Numbered from the stretch's first letter, positions 9,210 through 18,148 are shown. The stretch: 64,000 bases of DNA from Paenibacillus montaniterrae (GCF_018403185.1 NZ_BOSE01000009.1:62001-126000), one strand, 5' to 3'. The notes: generated by a model not told the origin, from the sequence alone. Numbers and translations: made by a program.

Positions 9210-9241
9210 CATTGCCATTATTAGAATACGCCATTGTATTC
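9205..9241 (-). promoter_or_regulatory. Two-hairpin ANTAR-type RNA target in the nirB leader
   Basis: On the minus strand the first hairpin is GAATAC-AATGGC-GTATTC (9241-9224): a perfect 6-bp stem with a hexaloop carrying A at position 1 and G at position 4. Seven bases on comes GGC-AATGAA-GCC (9216-9205), a second hexaloop with A1 and G4 whose 3' side is also the 5' arm of the leader terminator. Paired A1/G4 hexaloops with the second hairpin excluding a terminator are the published signature of ANTAR antitermination targets. The second stem is only 3 bp. The gene for an ANTAR protein starts 190 bp away on the other strand. Confidence 0.72.
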
Positions 9242-9265
9242 GACTTGTTAATTTGATTTACATAA

Positions 9266-9294
9266 ACTATACTACAAACTTATTTTCATGTAAA
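9266..9294 (-). promoter_or_regulatory. Probable sigma-A promoter of nirB
   Basis: On the minus strand TTTACA (9294-9289) and TATAGT (9271-9266) are separated by exactly 17 bases. This puts the start of transcription near 9258-9260 and the whole ANTAR motif and terminator inside the leader RNA. Confidence 0.6.
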
Positions 9295-9367
9295 TATATC
9301 TAACGTATAAAATTTTAATCTTCTGGATATCGACAAGACAAATAGATATATGTTATATATATTGACA
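9289..9367. promoter_or_regulatory. TnrA/GlnR boxes between nirB and the ANTAR gene
   Basis: TGTTATATATATTGACA at 9351-9367 is a perfect match to TGTNAN7TNACA, the box bound by the nitrogen regulators TnrA and GlnR. TGTAAATATATCTAACG at 9289-9305 matches all but the last base and overlaps the nirB -35 element. The pair sits in the divergent region, so both transcripts could be under nitrogen control. Which regulator binds is inferred. Confidence 0.6.
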
Positions 9368-9431
9368 TAAACAAGGAGAGAACGCAGGAAATGGATGATG
9401 CGTGTTCGTTAAGAGGGGAGAGGGCTTACGT

Positions 9432-10025
9432 ATGCGCTCGATATTATTGATTTCTGGCATAACGTTCAAATTAGAATCAATTCGTGCGTCCGAGGCTATT
9501 TTGCCGATTGATGTGCTGGAAAGGGCCGGCTATCTTGTAACCCATGCGGAAAGCAAGAGCCAGGCCAAGCAAAAAATCGAGGATACCGACGTTATATTGC
9601 TCAATTTGTCCTTGGAGGAGTCGAGGAAATGGGGACATCAGCTTATGCAGTGGAAGCGGCTTCCGTTGCTTTGGTGGTGCAGCGAGCATACATGTGAGCT
9701 TTCCAAGGCGTTTTGCGATAGCGATCTGTTTATGGATGGGTTGATTACACCGGCGATGAATGAGCAGGAGCTGCACTGGGCGTTGTACTTTGCGACCAAG
9801 CAATGCTTTGAACGCCAGCAATGGCTGACTGAGCGCAAAATGCTCGAGGAAAAGATCGAGGAGCGCAAATGGATTGATATAGCGAAGGGCATTTTATGCA
9901 AAACGAAGAAAATTTCTGAAGCAGAAGCGTACGATATGCTGCGCAAGCAGGCGATGAATGAGCGCAAACGGCTGGTCGATGTTGCAGCTTCCATCGTCAA
10001 AGTATACCAGCTGCTGGAGAAATAA
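9432..10025 (+). CDS. ANTAR-domain antitermination regulator
   Basis: A 197-residue regulator. Residues 1-130 resemble a degenerate receiver domain: there is an LLISG start and a VILLNLS strand, but no clear phosphoacceptor Asp-Lys set. After a short helical linker, the last 55 residues form an ANTAR RNA-binding domain (IAKGILCKTKKISEAEAYD, then LRKQAMNERKRLVDVA). ANTAR proteins bind paired hairpins in leader RNA and prevent terminator formation, as NasR does for nitrate/nitrite genes. The obvious target is the nirB leader on the other strand. Start ATG 9432 is preferred over an upstream GTG because of AGGGGAGAGGG at 9413-9423. It forms a two-gene unit with the next gene. Confidence 0.85.
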   Translation: MRSILLISGITFKLESIRASEAILPIDVLERAGYLVTHAESKSQAKQKIEDTDVILLNLSLEESRKWGHQLMQWKRLPLLWWCSEHTCELSKAFCDSDLFMDGLITPAMNEQELHWALYFATKQCFERQQWLTERKMLEEKIEERKWIDIAKGILCKTKKISEAEAYDMLRKQAMNERKRLVDVAASIVKVYQLLEK

Positions 10026-10042
10026 CAGAAGGAGGTCGCATC

Positions 10043-11098
10043 ATGTTTATTAAGCTATTGAAGGAGGTTGGGCGCGGCAAGCGTGGCGCGCGCGACTTGA
10101 CGTACGAGGAAGCACTGGAGGCGGCTCAGTGGATATTGAACCGCAAGGCGGCGCCAGCGCAGATCGGAGCCTTCTTTATTGCCGAGCGCATTAAAATGGA
10201 AAGTGTAGCCGAGCTGCAAGCCTTCGTTGACGTATGCCGCAGCCTTGCCTACCGCGCCCCGATACAGCAAGGAATCGATTGCAGCGGCCCTTATGACGGC
10301 AGGAAAAAGTCGTTTTACGCTTCCTTTGCAACGGCGTTTGTATTAGCGGCGGCCGGATTGCCGGTTACGCTGCATGGCTCGGCAACCTTGCCGCCCAAGC
10401 GCGGTGTTACTTTACATGACATAATCGAGGCGATGGGAGCTGATTTGCAGCATGTGACACAGCAGCGCTCGATTGAGCTGGCTCGCGAAACGGGCGTGTT
10501 GTATGTGCCAGCGGAAAGCTGGTGTCCGCCGCTGGCTGCGCTGCGCGATATTCGCGAGGATCTCGACATGCGCACCATTTTGAACACGGTGGAAAAGCTG
10601 ATTGACTATAGCTGCTCACCGTATCTTGTGTTTGGCGTCTTTCATAATACGGTCTTTAATCGCATGAGCGAGCTGATGCAGCATTTGGGCTATAAGCGAG
10701 CGCTAATTGTGCAGGGCATGGAAGGGTCGGAGGATATGTTCATTGACCGTCCAACCCGTACCTATGTCGTAGATGGCGAGCATAGCGAGCTGCGCGTCGT
10801 AGATCCTGAGCTGTATGGTCTGGAGACTCCGGTGCCAGAGGATATCGAATGGACGGCGCACGAACAGCTGCGCGTAACGGAAGAGGTGCTGCAGGGAGGC
10901 GGGCATATCGCATTTGCCAATCAGGTGCTGTTGAATAGCGCGGCTCGCTTAACGCTTGCCGGTGTTGTCGATTCGATTGAGCAAGGCTTGTACATTTGCA
11001 AGCCGTTGATCGAGAGCGGTGAGGTTTGGCAGCTATATACGAAGTGGAAGCAGACGCTTTTGCATGAGGAGTTGAAGCTGGAGCATAAGCGCCATTGA
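10043..11098 (+). CDS. TrpD2-like (anthranilate phosphoribosyltransferase-related) protein
   Basis: A 351-residue protein with the glycosyltransferase family 3 fold: N-terminal helices (LTYEEALEAAQWIL), then a nucleoside-phosphorylase-like core (FVLAAAGLPVTLHG, TLHDIIEAMGADL, YLVFGVFHNTVFNRM). The PRPP-binding GTGGDG motif of true TrpD is replaced by SGPYDGRKKS, so tryptophan synthesis is unlikely; it resembles the TrpD2/YbiB group. It starts 17 bp after the ANTAR gene with AAGGAGGTC as ribosome site and is probably co-transcribed. The location suggests a role tied to nitrogen assimilation or to the leader-RNA switch, which is inference. Its substrate is unknown. Confidence 0.78.
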   Translation: MFIKLLKEVGRGKRGARDLTYEEALEAAQWILNRKAAPAQIGAFFIAERIKMESVAELQAFVDVCRSLAYRAPIQQGIDCSGPYDGRKKSFYASFATAFVLAAAGLPVTLHGSATLPPKRGVTLHDIIEAMGADLQHVTQQRSIELARETGVLYVPAESWCPPLAALRDIREDLDMRTILNTVEKLIDYSCSPYLVFGVFHNTVFNRMSELMQHLGYKRALIVQGMEGSEDMFIDRPTRTYVVDGEHSELRVVDPELYGLETPVPEDIEWTAHEQLRVTEEVLQGGGHIAFANQVLLNSAARLTLAGVVDSIEQGLYICKPLIESGEVWQLYTKWKQTLLHEELKLEHKRH

Positions 11099-11125
11099 AA
11101 TATGGACGGAGTAATGAGAATTGAA

Positions 11126-11192
11126 AGCTCTGTCAGCAGAAATAGTCGTGCAGCCTGTTGCAGGCTATGCGAGCTGCTGGCAGAGTTTTTTT
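11126..11192 (+). terminator. Rho-independent terminator after ANTAR operon
   Basis: CTCTGTCAGCAG near 11128-11139 pairs with CTGCTGGCAGAG (11174-11185), followed by seven T residues. Confidence 0.75.
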
Positions 11193-11350
11193 GTTTAAAC
11201 ATGCCTCATGATTAACGGTATAGTTAATCAATAACCGTTCTATCAACTTATGCTATAATAAAGACTGCATATTGCCAGACATTCCATCACGTTTTTCATA
11301 TTGCCATTTATTTAGCAATATATTTTTGATATGACATGGAGAATGTGTGC

Positions 11351-13630
11351 ATGAATATAAAAAACAAACCGCTGCTCTATAAATTTCTTCTATCCTATGT
11401 GCTCATATTTATATTTCCAATCGTAATTATGCTTGCGTTCTATTACCCTTACACAATGACAGCTGTCAAAGATAAATTAAGCGCCTGGAACGACCATACA
11501 ACAGAGCAATTGATGAACTCGATGGACATATTTACAAAATATGTGTACAACCTGCCTGCCGAAATTATGCAAAATCAAGAGATCAAACCGTACATGATTT
11601 CAGAAGACCCTTATCAAAAAATTGTTATTATCAATGAAATGAGAAAGTATAACATTACCAACGCTTTCATCGAAAACACATTGTTTTATCTCAAGGATGC
11701 CAATTATTTTTTTAGCAATAAAGGAAGCGCATACACAATTGATGACTTCGGTATAAAAGGAGTCGGTTATGTCTATAAGGATTGGCCAGTAGAAGAAATA
11801 GAGCAAGATTTAGCAGCTTTAACTGCGCCAATTATTCGTCCAGTAGAGCCAGTTGTTGTGCCGGGTGGACATACTTTTAATATTCTGAGCTTTATTCTTC
11901 CATTGCCTTTAGGTGGAGAAAATTCTCCAGGCTCCCTACTTATATTAGTTAAAGAAGATACCATTCTCAATATGATGCAGACAGACAATGATGAGTCGAA
12001 TGGTATTTTTATTATTACTAATGAAGACAAATCCTGCCTTGTGGCAACGCTTGGTTGTGAGCAAATCAATACACAAGCAGCTTTTTTACATTTTCTGCAA
12101 CAAGATTTTTCGGCGGGCGCTAACCGCGAAATCATGATTGAGAACGAAACATATTTAGTTTCCAAAAGCATTTCGCGTACAAACGGGTGGCACTATATTC
12201 GGTTAGTACCGATCTCGGAAACGGTCGGCGATATTCGAAGTCTGCAAAAAAGCACACTTCTGCTGCTTGTCATTGTTATTGTCACTACCTCTATTGTCAT
12301 TTACTTTTCGATGCGATCCAACTACCATCCGATCAAACGGCTTGTCGATGTTGCTTCCCAGCTGTTTGATGAGCCGGATTCCAAACATAAACTCAATGAA
12401 ATCGACACAATTGATTATGCTTTAAACCAGCTTTCCGCTACTAAAGCCAATCTGGACGAGCAGTTAATGCAGACCAAGCCGATTATTCGCGATCAGCTGC
12501 TGTTTGATTTGCTGTTGGGCAACTACGAAAGCTGGGAGCAATTTGCACAGGAGGCTGACGATTATCAAATTAGCTTTCCTTATCAATATTTGACAGTAGC
12601 GGCGATGCTGATTGAAGCGGATGCTAATAGCGAATTGTTTCTGACCTTTAGCAAGATTTACTTCGACAAGCGGCAGGAGCCTCTTGTCAGCTATATTATG
12701 AAGAGCCACAATAAGCGCGAAATTATTATTGTATTATGCCATGAGGAACAAGGGAATAATGAAGCGTTGCTGGCATCATTGCAGCGGCAAATTCAGCAGC
12801 AATTGAATCAGCGTTGTCTGATCGGATTTAGTAAGGAGCGTGAGCTTGCCGATATTAAAAGCATTTATATCGCATACTTGCAGGCTGCACGCTGCCTCGA
12901 TCAAATTCGCTTTCAGCATGCAACGATTTTGGCAGGCTATGCGGACGGCATGCAAACTTCAAGTGGCCTTGTCTCCTATCAATCAGAGCTTGTGCAATCA
13001 TTAGAACTGGCAACGCTGAAAAATGATATTGAGAATATCCCGCTCATTATTCAGCGAATTCAGGGCTACATGAGCAGCGAAGGGATTTCAGCTCACATCG
13101 TACAGTCGTTATATTGGAATACAATGAGCATTCTATTCCATGCGTTAGAACGGTTTCAGCAGGATAATGATTCCATACTAAGCAGTATAGAATTTGTATT
13201 TCAACGCCGCTATACGCTTGACCAAATGCTTGCCATTATGAGTGATACTGCGAGCAAACTTTGCGAGCTGCTGTCTGAAGTGATGACTTCTGCTGCGCGG
13301 CGAACACCTTCCGAACAGATCATGGCTATTATCGAACAGTATTGGGCTGACCCTAATCTTTCGTTGCAATTTATGGCGGACCAATTTCAGATGTCGCCTT
13401 CAAACTTCAGCTATCATTTCAAGAAGACAATGGGTCAAAATTTCAAAGAGTACATTGATGGTCTGCGTATTCAGCAATCGATGCTGTTGATTCGTCACAG
13501 CCAAGATTCCATCGAAAATATTGCAATGCAAGTTGGGTTTATGAATTCTTCGAGCTTTATCCGCTCATTTAAGAAAATAGTGGGCATGACTCCTGGTCAG
13601 TACCGCGACCAGTCAAAGCAGCACCGCTAA
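11351..13630 (+). CDS. Membrane-anchored AraC-type transcriptional regulator
   Basis: About 759 residues. A first membrane helix (about 10-33, FLLSYVLIFIFPIVIMLAFY), an extracytoplasmic sensor region, a second helix near 300 (LLLLVIVIVTTSIVIYFSM), a cytoplasmic linker and a C-terminal double helix-turn-helix of the AraC family (about 660-755: LSLQFMADQFQMSPSNFSYH, ENIAMQVGFMNSSSFIRSFK). This one-piece layout is that of Bacillus YesS/YtdP-type regulators, which sense a carbohydrate signal outside and act on DNA inside. Start ATG 11351 has GGAG nine bases upstream. It directly precedes an oligosaccharide ABC transporter and is its likely activator. The ligand is unknown. Confidence 0.85.
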   Translation: MNIKNKPLLYKFLLSYVLIFIFPIVIMLAFYYPYTMTAVKDKLSAWNDHTTEQLMNSMDIFTKYVYNLPAEIMQNQEIKPYMISEDPYQKIVIINEMRKYNITNAFIENTLFYLKDANYFFSNKGSAYTIDDFGIKGVGYVYKDWPVEEIEQDLAALTAPIIRPVEPVVVPGGHTFNILSFILPLPLGGENSPGSLLILVKEDTILNMMQTDNDESNGIFIITNEDKSCLVATLGCEQINTQAAFLHFLQQDFSAGANREIMIENETYLVSKSISRTNGWHYIRLVPISETVGDIRSLQKSTLLLLVIVIVTTSIVIYFSMRSNYHPIKRLVDVASQLFDEPDSKHKLNEIDTIDYALNQLSATKANLDEQLMQTKPIIRDQLLFDLLLGNYESWEQFAQEADDYQISFPYQYLTVAAMLIEADANSELFLTFSKIYFDKRQEPLVSYIMKSHNKREIIIVLCHEEQGNNEALLASLQRQIQQQLNQRCLIGFSKERELADIKSIYIAYLQAARCLDQIRFQHATILAGYADGMQTSSGLVSYQSELVQSLELATLKNDIENIPLIIQRIQGYMSSEGISAHIVQSLYWNTMSILFHALERFQQDNDSILSSIEFVFQRRYTLDQMLAIMSDTASKLCELLSEVMTSAARRTPSEQIMAIIEQYWADPNLSLQFMADQFQMSPSNFSYHFKKTMGQNFKEYIDGLRIQQSMLLIRHSQDSIENIAMQVGFMNSSSFIRSFKKIVGMTPGQYRDQSKQHR

Positions 13631-13733
13631 TAGAGCTGCCAGGCGATGCGACGCCTGTGCTTTAGAATCCACAAAAATTATATGGATCTGCAAAATTTCA
13701 AATGCAACCCCTCAATGCTATGCCGAGGCTTAT

Positions 13734-13761
13734 TGAAAACGCTTTAATTAAATCGCTTTCA
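13734..13761 (+). promoter_or_regulatory. Tandem cre-like sites before the ABC transporter
   Basis: TGAAAACGCTTTAA (13734-13747) and TTAAATCGCTTTCA (13748-13761) abut each other and each matches TGWNANCGNTNWCA at all but one fixed position. The solute-binding protein gene starts 129 bp on, so CcpA control of the transporter is plausible. Confidence 0.5.
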
Positions 13762-13889
13762 AATTTTGTTGATGACTCAATTCTTGCTCGTTTACGGCTT
13801 GGGAAAACGTGGTCTACACTAATACCGCCGGCGACAACTTGCACACTCGCAAGACTTGCGTTGGCAAAAATAATGAGGGGGCAAGGAAA

Positions 13890-15512
13890 ATGAAAAAATG
13901 GCTTTCTGTTTTTCTCACGTTGGCATTAGTGATGACCGTTATGGCAGCATGCAGCAATTCAAACAATGGAAGCAGCGATGGCAAGCAAGCAGAGACTGAT
14001 GGTTCTGCGGGCAAAAAGGTAAAGCTTACGGCAATTATGCTCAAGCACCCTTTGACCAAGCCGCTAGCTGAAATGGAGTGGCTGCAAGAGATCGAAGAGA
14101 AAGCAAATGTTGATATTGAATGGCAAGAGATAACGGCCGACTGGGATCAGAAAAAAGGCCCGATGCTGGCGAGCGGCGATATTCCCGATTTATTCGTTGG
14201 TCCTACTGTTATAACGGATGCTGACTTTGCGCAGTTTAATGGGTTATTTCAAGACTTAAATGAATTGCTTGACCAGGCTCCAAATGTACAGAAAATGTTC
14301 AACGACAATCCTGCCACGAAAATCACTTCGACACAAACCGATGGTCGTATTCTCGGACTGCCTAAATACCAGCGCTTCTGGCCGGAGTCCGTCAATCGTC
14401 AATATATTAATCAAACATGGCTTGATCATTTAGGCTTGCAAATGCCAACAAATTGGGATGAGCTGTACGATGTGCTGTTGGCGTTCAAGGAGCAGGATGC
14501 GAACGGTAATGGCGATCCCAATGATGAAATTCCTGTTGATTGGCCTGGCGGTATCGGCGGCTATTTTAACCCTGCGGTTATGCTGGGCGGCACGGGCATC
14601 AACCTTTCTTCCGACATAAGCGGGCAGGGCTACTTTATAGAGGATGGTCAAGTGAAAAACTTTTTGGTTGATGACCGCTTCAAGGAACTCGTCATGTTCC
14701 TTCATAAACTGTACGCAGCTGGTTTGATTAATACCGAGGTATTTACCCACGACTACACGAAATTCCAATCGATTGCTCGCGGTGAAGGCGATTATGCAAA
14801 GGTTGGCTTTACTTGGGGGTGGGTCGCATCTGATCGCTTTGGCGAGCAATTGGCGCCACAGTACACATCTATGGCTCCTCTAAAATGGAATGCCTCTTAT
14901 ACAGGCGATGTTTCTTGGAGCTATGACTTCTATACGCTCAACTACAGTGCAAATGCAATTGTAATGTCAGCAAAATCGAAAAATAAAGAAGCTGCAATGC
15001 GCTTTATTAATGAGTTATACGATCCTGAAGTTGGAATTCAGGCGTTGTTCGGTTCAATTGGCCCCAACATTGCCAAAAACGATGATGATACCTATACTGT
15101 ACTGCCACCAGAAGATCCACAGATGGACCCTGGCACTTGGAAATGGACATCTACTTGGGCAGATAACGGCGCGTTCTATATTTCTGACGATATCAAGCTG
15201 ACGCTAGGTACAGATATGCAGGAAGTGCTCGCGCATTCCGAAGTGTTAAAGCCTGCATTAAGCAATATTAACCCTGAGGAAGATATCTTCCCAAGTGTAT
15301 TCATTAAATACTCCAGTCAGGATAATAACACGATGAGCCTTAACAATACGAACCTGATGAATCTTGCCGATACAAACTTTGCAAAATGGGTAACATCGGG
15401 CGGCATTGAACAGGAATGGGATAGCTTTGTGAAAGAGACTGAGAAAGCTGGCTTGCCGCAAAATCTGGAAATTATGCAGCGTTATTTTGAAGAATATAAA
15501 AAGAACAAATAA
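13890..15512 (+). CDS. Extracellular solute-binding lipoprotein (LplA/YtcQ type)
   Basis: About 540 residues. A lipoprotein signal with lipobox VMAAC near residue 20 is followed by a Ser/Asn-rich spacer and a large carbohydrate-binding fold (family 1 solute-binding proteins) with EWLQEIEEKANVDIEW and MLASGDIPDLFVGP. The ATG at 13890 starts the signal peptide (MKKWLSVFLTLALV). It is tethered to the outer face of the membrane and delivers an oligosaccharide to the two permeases that follow. No ATPase gene is present, usual for this transporter class, which shares an MsmX-like ATPase encoded elsewhere. Confidence 0.88.
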   Translation: MKKWLSVFLTLALVMTVMAACSNSNNGSSDGKQAETDGSAGKKVKLTAIMLKHPLTKPLAEMEWLQEIEEKANVDIEWQEITADWDQKKGPMLASGDIPDLFVGPTVITDADFAQFNGLFQDLNELLDQAPNVQKMFNDNPATKITSTQTDGRILGLPKYQRFWPESVNRQYINQTWLDHLGLQMPTNWDELYDVLLAFKEQDANGNGDPNDEIPVDWPGGIGGYFNPAVMLGGTGINLSSDISGQGYFIEDGQVKNFLVDDRFKELVMFLHKLYAAGLINTEVFTHDYTKFQSIARGEGDYAKVGFTWGWVASDRFGEQLAPQYTSMAPLKWNASYTGDVSWSYDFYTLNYSANAIVMSAKSKNKEAAMRFINELYDPEVGIQALFGSIGPNIAKNDDDTYTVLPPEDPQMDPGTWKWTSTWADNGAFYISDDIKLTLGTDMQEVLAHSEVLKPALSNINPEEDIFPSVFIKYSSQDNNTMSLNNTNLMNLADTNFAKWVTSGGIEQEWDSFVKETEKAGLPQNLEIMQRYFEEYKKNK

Positions 15513-15562
15513 TCAAGGCATGAACAGATTACATGTATCGTTTTATTTGAGGGAGGATGCAT

Positions 15563-16474
15563 ATGAAGCAGGCCATGGTGAAAAAATCATTTGTCCGCGA
15601 CTATCAGTTGTGGCTTATGGTGCTGCCAGCCATTATCGCTATCTTTGTTTTTAATTATATACCGATGTATGGGATTCAGTTGGCATTTCGCGACTATGAT
15701 TTCAGCAAAGGCTTGACCGGCGGAGAATTTCAAGGCTTGCACTACTTTAAGCAATTTATTGACAGCTACCAATTTTCCAGCTTGATGACGAATACATTTT
15801 TCATTAGCCTGGCAACTATTGTACTTGGCTTTCCAGCTCCCATTATATTAGCGCTGATGCTCAATCAAATTCGTGTGAAACGTATGAAGCAATTCATGCA
15901 AACGACCGTTTACTTGCCGCATTTTATTTCGATTATCGTGCTGGTCGGCATGCTGAACGTTTTGTTGTCCTCCGAAACAGGCATAGTTGGACATTTCATG
16001 AAGGCGATTGGCTTGGGACATATTAATTTGCTGGCTTCGACGAATACATTTATACCTGTCTATGTACTATCGGATATTTGGCAGCATTGCGGCTGGAATA
16101 GCATTATCTATTTGGCTGCACTGTCCACTGTCGATCCGCAGCTTTATGACTCGGCCAAAATGGATGGAGCAAGCCGCATGCAAATGGTGCGCTATATTGA
16201 TCTGCCAGCGCTCAAGCCGACGATTATCATTCTGTTCATTTTAAGTATGGGCAATATTTTAAGCACAGGCTTTGAAAAAATCTTCTTGATGCAAAACTCA
16301 TTGAATTTGCCTGTATCAGAGGTAATTGCCACCTATGTGTATAAAATAGGGATTGTTTCCAGTCAATTCAGCTATGCTTCGGCGATTGGCTTATTCAATA
16401 CCATTATTAATTTCATATTTCTAATTAGCATGAACGCTATATCAAGAAAAATGTCCGATACAAGTTTGTATTAA
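15563..16474 (+). CDS. ABC sugar permease, LplB type
   Basis: A 303-residue membrane protein with about six helices. The cytoplasmic EAA-type loop, which docks the ATPase, is visible as YDSAKMDGASRMQMVRYIDL. The ATG at 15563 is preferred because GGGAGG directly abuts the earlier ATG at 15557. It pairs with the next permease and the preceding binding protein. Confidence 0.88.
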   Translation: MKQAMVKKSFVRDYQLWLMVLPAIIAIFVFNYIPMYGIQLAFRDYDFSKGLTGGEFQGLHYFKQFIDSYQFSSLMTNTFFISLATIVLGFPAPIILALMLNQIRVKRMKQFMQTTVYLPHFISIIVLVGMLNVLLSSETGIVGHFMKAIGLGHINLLASTNTFIPVYVLSDIWQHCGWNSIIYLAALSTVDPQLYDSAKMDGASRMQMVRYIDLPALKPTIIILFILSMGNILSTGFEKIFLMQNSLNLPVSEVIATYVYKIGIVSSQFSYASAIGLFNTIINFIFLISMNAISRKMSDTSLY

Positions 16475-16508
16475 TCTATTATGATCGGGCCAAGAAAGGA
16501 ACTGTTCG

Positions 16509-17402
16509 ATGAGCATAAAAGGAAAATCTCCGACTGAGCTTGGCTTCTCGATTGCGCTCGGCCTATTCTGCATCGCTATCTTTTTGCTGATCGCCTATCC
16601 GCTCTACTTTATCATTATTGCGTCGATCAGTGATTCCGTGCTAGTTTCGACTGGCAAGGTGCTGTTGTTTCCTAAAGGCGTAAGCTTTTTCGGCTACACG
16701 GAAATTTTTAAGGATGAGCGCATCTGGACGGGATATCGCAATACGATCTTTTACACGATTGCCGGCACACTTGTTAACTTGCTCGTTACGTTGCCTGCTG
16801 CATACGTACTGTCGCGCAAAGATTTTAAAGCGGGCAAGTTCATCATGTTTGCCTTCATCTTTACAATGTTCTTTAATGGCGGCTTAATTCCGACTTACTT
16901 GCTGATGAAGGACCTTCATCTCATCAATACCGTGTGGGTATTTATCATTCCGTTCTGTGTAAACGTGTTTTATCTCATTATTGCCCGCACGTTTTTTGAA
17001 AGCTCCTTGCCGAAAGAGTTGTATGAAGCTGCGGCAATGGATGGCTGCTCGCATTTCACCTATTTCATGAAGGTCGCGCTGCCGCTATCGAAAGCGATGA
17101 TTTCTGTCATTGGCTTATATTATTTAGTCGGTCATTGGAACGATTTTTTCACAGGCTTAATTTATATTCGCAGCAATGAGCTCCAGCCGTTGCAAATTGT
17201 ACTGCGTGATATATTGCTCTCCAACCAAGTGTTTTCCGGAGGAGCAGGCACAGGCGGCAGTGCAGGCGGCTACGCCCAACGTTATGCCGATCAGATCAAG
17301 TACGGTGTGATCATTATTTCCACCTTGCCGATATTGCTTGTCTACCCGTTTATTCAAAAGTATTTTGACAAAGGTGTAATGATTGGCTCGGTGAAAGGGT
17401 AA
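16509..17402 (+). CDS. ABC sugar permease, YtcP/LplC type
   Basis: A 297-residue second permease of the transporter. The segment FTMFFNGGLIPTYLLMKDL and the EAA loop ELYEAAAMDGCSHFTYF are typical, and the C-terminus GVMIGSVKG is characteristic of YtcP-like permeases. AAAGGA precedes the ATG. A terminator follows directly, closing the three-gene unit. No glycosidase is linked to it, so the substrate cannot be inferred. Confidence 0.88.
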   Translation: MSIKGKSPTELGFSIALGLFCIAIFLLIAYPLYFIIIASISDSVLVSTGKVLLFPKGVSFFGYTEIFKDERIWTGYRNTIFYTIAGTLVNLLVTLPAAYVLSRKDFKAGKFIMFAFIFTMFFNGGLIPTYLLMKDLHLINTVWVFIIPFCVNVFYLIIARTFFESSLPKELYEAAAMDGCSHFTYFMKVALPLSKAMISVIGLYYLVGHWNDFFTGLIYIRSNELQPLQIVLRDILLSNQVFSGGAGTGGSAGGYAQRYADQIKYGVIIISTLPILLVYPFIQKYFDKGVMIGSVKG

Positions 17403-17409
17403 GAAAAAA

Positions 17410-17458
17410 GCAAACTTTGAGAACGCTATTCATACAGCCTTCTCGGAGTTTGCTTTTT
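17410..17458 (+). terminator. Rho-independent terminator after transporter operon
   Basis: GCAAACTTTGAGAA (17410-17423) pairs with TTCTCGGAGTTTGC (17440-17453), all 14 positions with two G-U pairs, followed by TTTTT. Confidence 0.85.
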
Positions 17459-17638
17459 ATTTAAAATGGACTTTTTGGATAATCCCTTTCTCCAGAGCTG
17501 CTGTAAAACTATTTTGCGGCTGCCGAACGTTGTATATACATAAGGCTGATCGAGGTCGGCCAACGCTTCAAAATGTGCATTTCAATAAGAGACAGTGCAT
17601 CGAGAAGTGAACTGCAAAGGGTTAGGGGGTGTCTTGAA

Positions 17639-18148
17639 TTGAAGCGCAAGGAGCGGGAGGAAGCATTGGCTCAATTAATCGTGCAGGATAAGGAGCATTT
17701 TTACCGCTTGGCATATAGCTATGTGAAAAATCAGCAGGATGCGCTTGATGTTGTCCAGGATTCTATTCATAAGGCGCTGCGCGGAGTGCATCGGCTTGAG
17801 AAGGAAGCGAATTTGCGAAACTGGTATATCCGAATTTTGATTAATACAGCGATAGACAAGCTGCGCAAGCAAAAGCGGGAAGTGTTAATTGATCAAGCAA
17901 CGCTGGAGGGTATGGCGCCAAGCAGTAATGACAGCTATAAAAATGTCGACCTGGAGCAGGTGCTGCAGCAGCTGTCTCCCAAATATCGAATTGTAATTGT
18001 ACTCAAGTATTTCGAGGATTTAACGCTGCGGGAAGTAGCCGAGGTGCTCGATATTAGTGAAAACACAGCAAAAACGAGATTGTATCGCGCGCTCAATTTA
18101 TTGCGCGAGCTGATGAAGGAAGCAACTTATATGGGAGGTCATTTTTAA
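17639..18148 (+). CDS. sigV: ECF RNA polymerase sigma factor, SigV-like
   Basis: A 169-residue ECF sigma factor with region 2 (YRLAYSYVKNQQDALDVVQD, with NWYIRILINTAIDKLR after it) and region 4 (LSPKYRIVIVLKYFEDLTLR, EVLDISENTAKTRLYRALN). TTG 17639 is taken as start because AGGGGGTG stands seven to eight bases upstream and the length then equals typical SigV. The stop overlaps the start of the anti-sigma gene by one base, implying translational coupling. SigV answers lysozyme and cell-envelope stress in Bacillus; the assignment rests on the RsiV-like partner. Confidence 0.8.
   Translation: MKRKEREEALAQLIVQDKEHFYRLAYSYVKNQQDALDVVQDSIHKALRGVHRLEKEANLRNWYIRILINTAIDKLRKQKREVLIDQATLEGMAPSSNDSYKNVDLEQVLQQLSPKYRIVIVLKYFEDLTLREVAEVLDISENTAKTRLYRALNLLRELMKEATYMGGHF

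Noticed and set aside
17503..17531. Autoregulatory ECF promoter upstream of sigV
   Set aside because: TGTAAAAC and CGTT are present but 18 bases apart with imperfect elements; too weak to claim.
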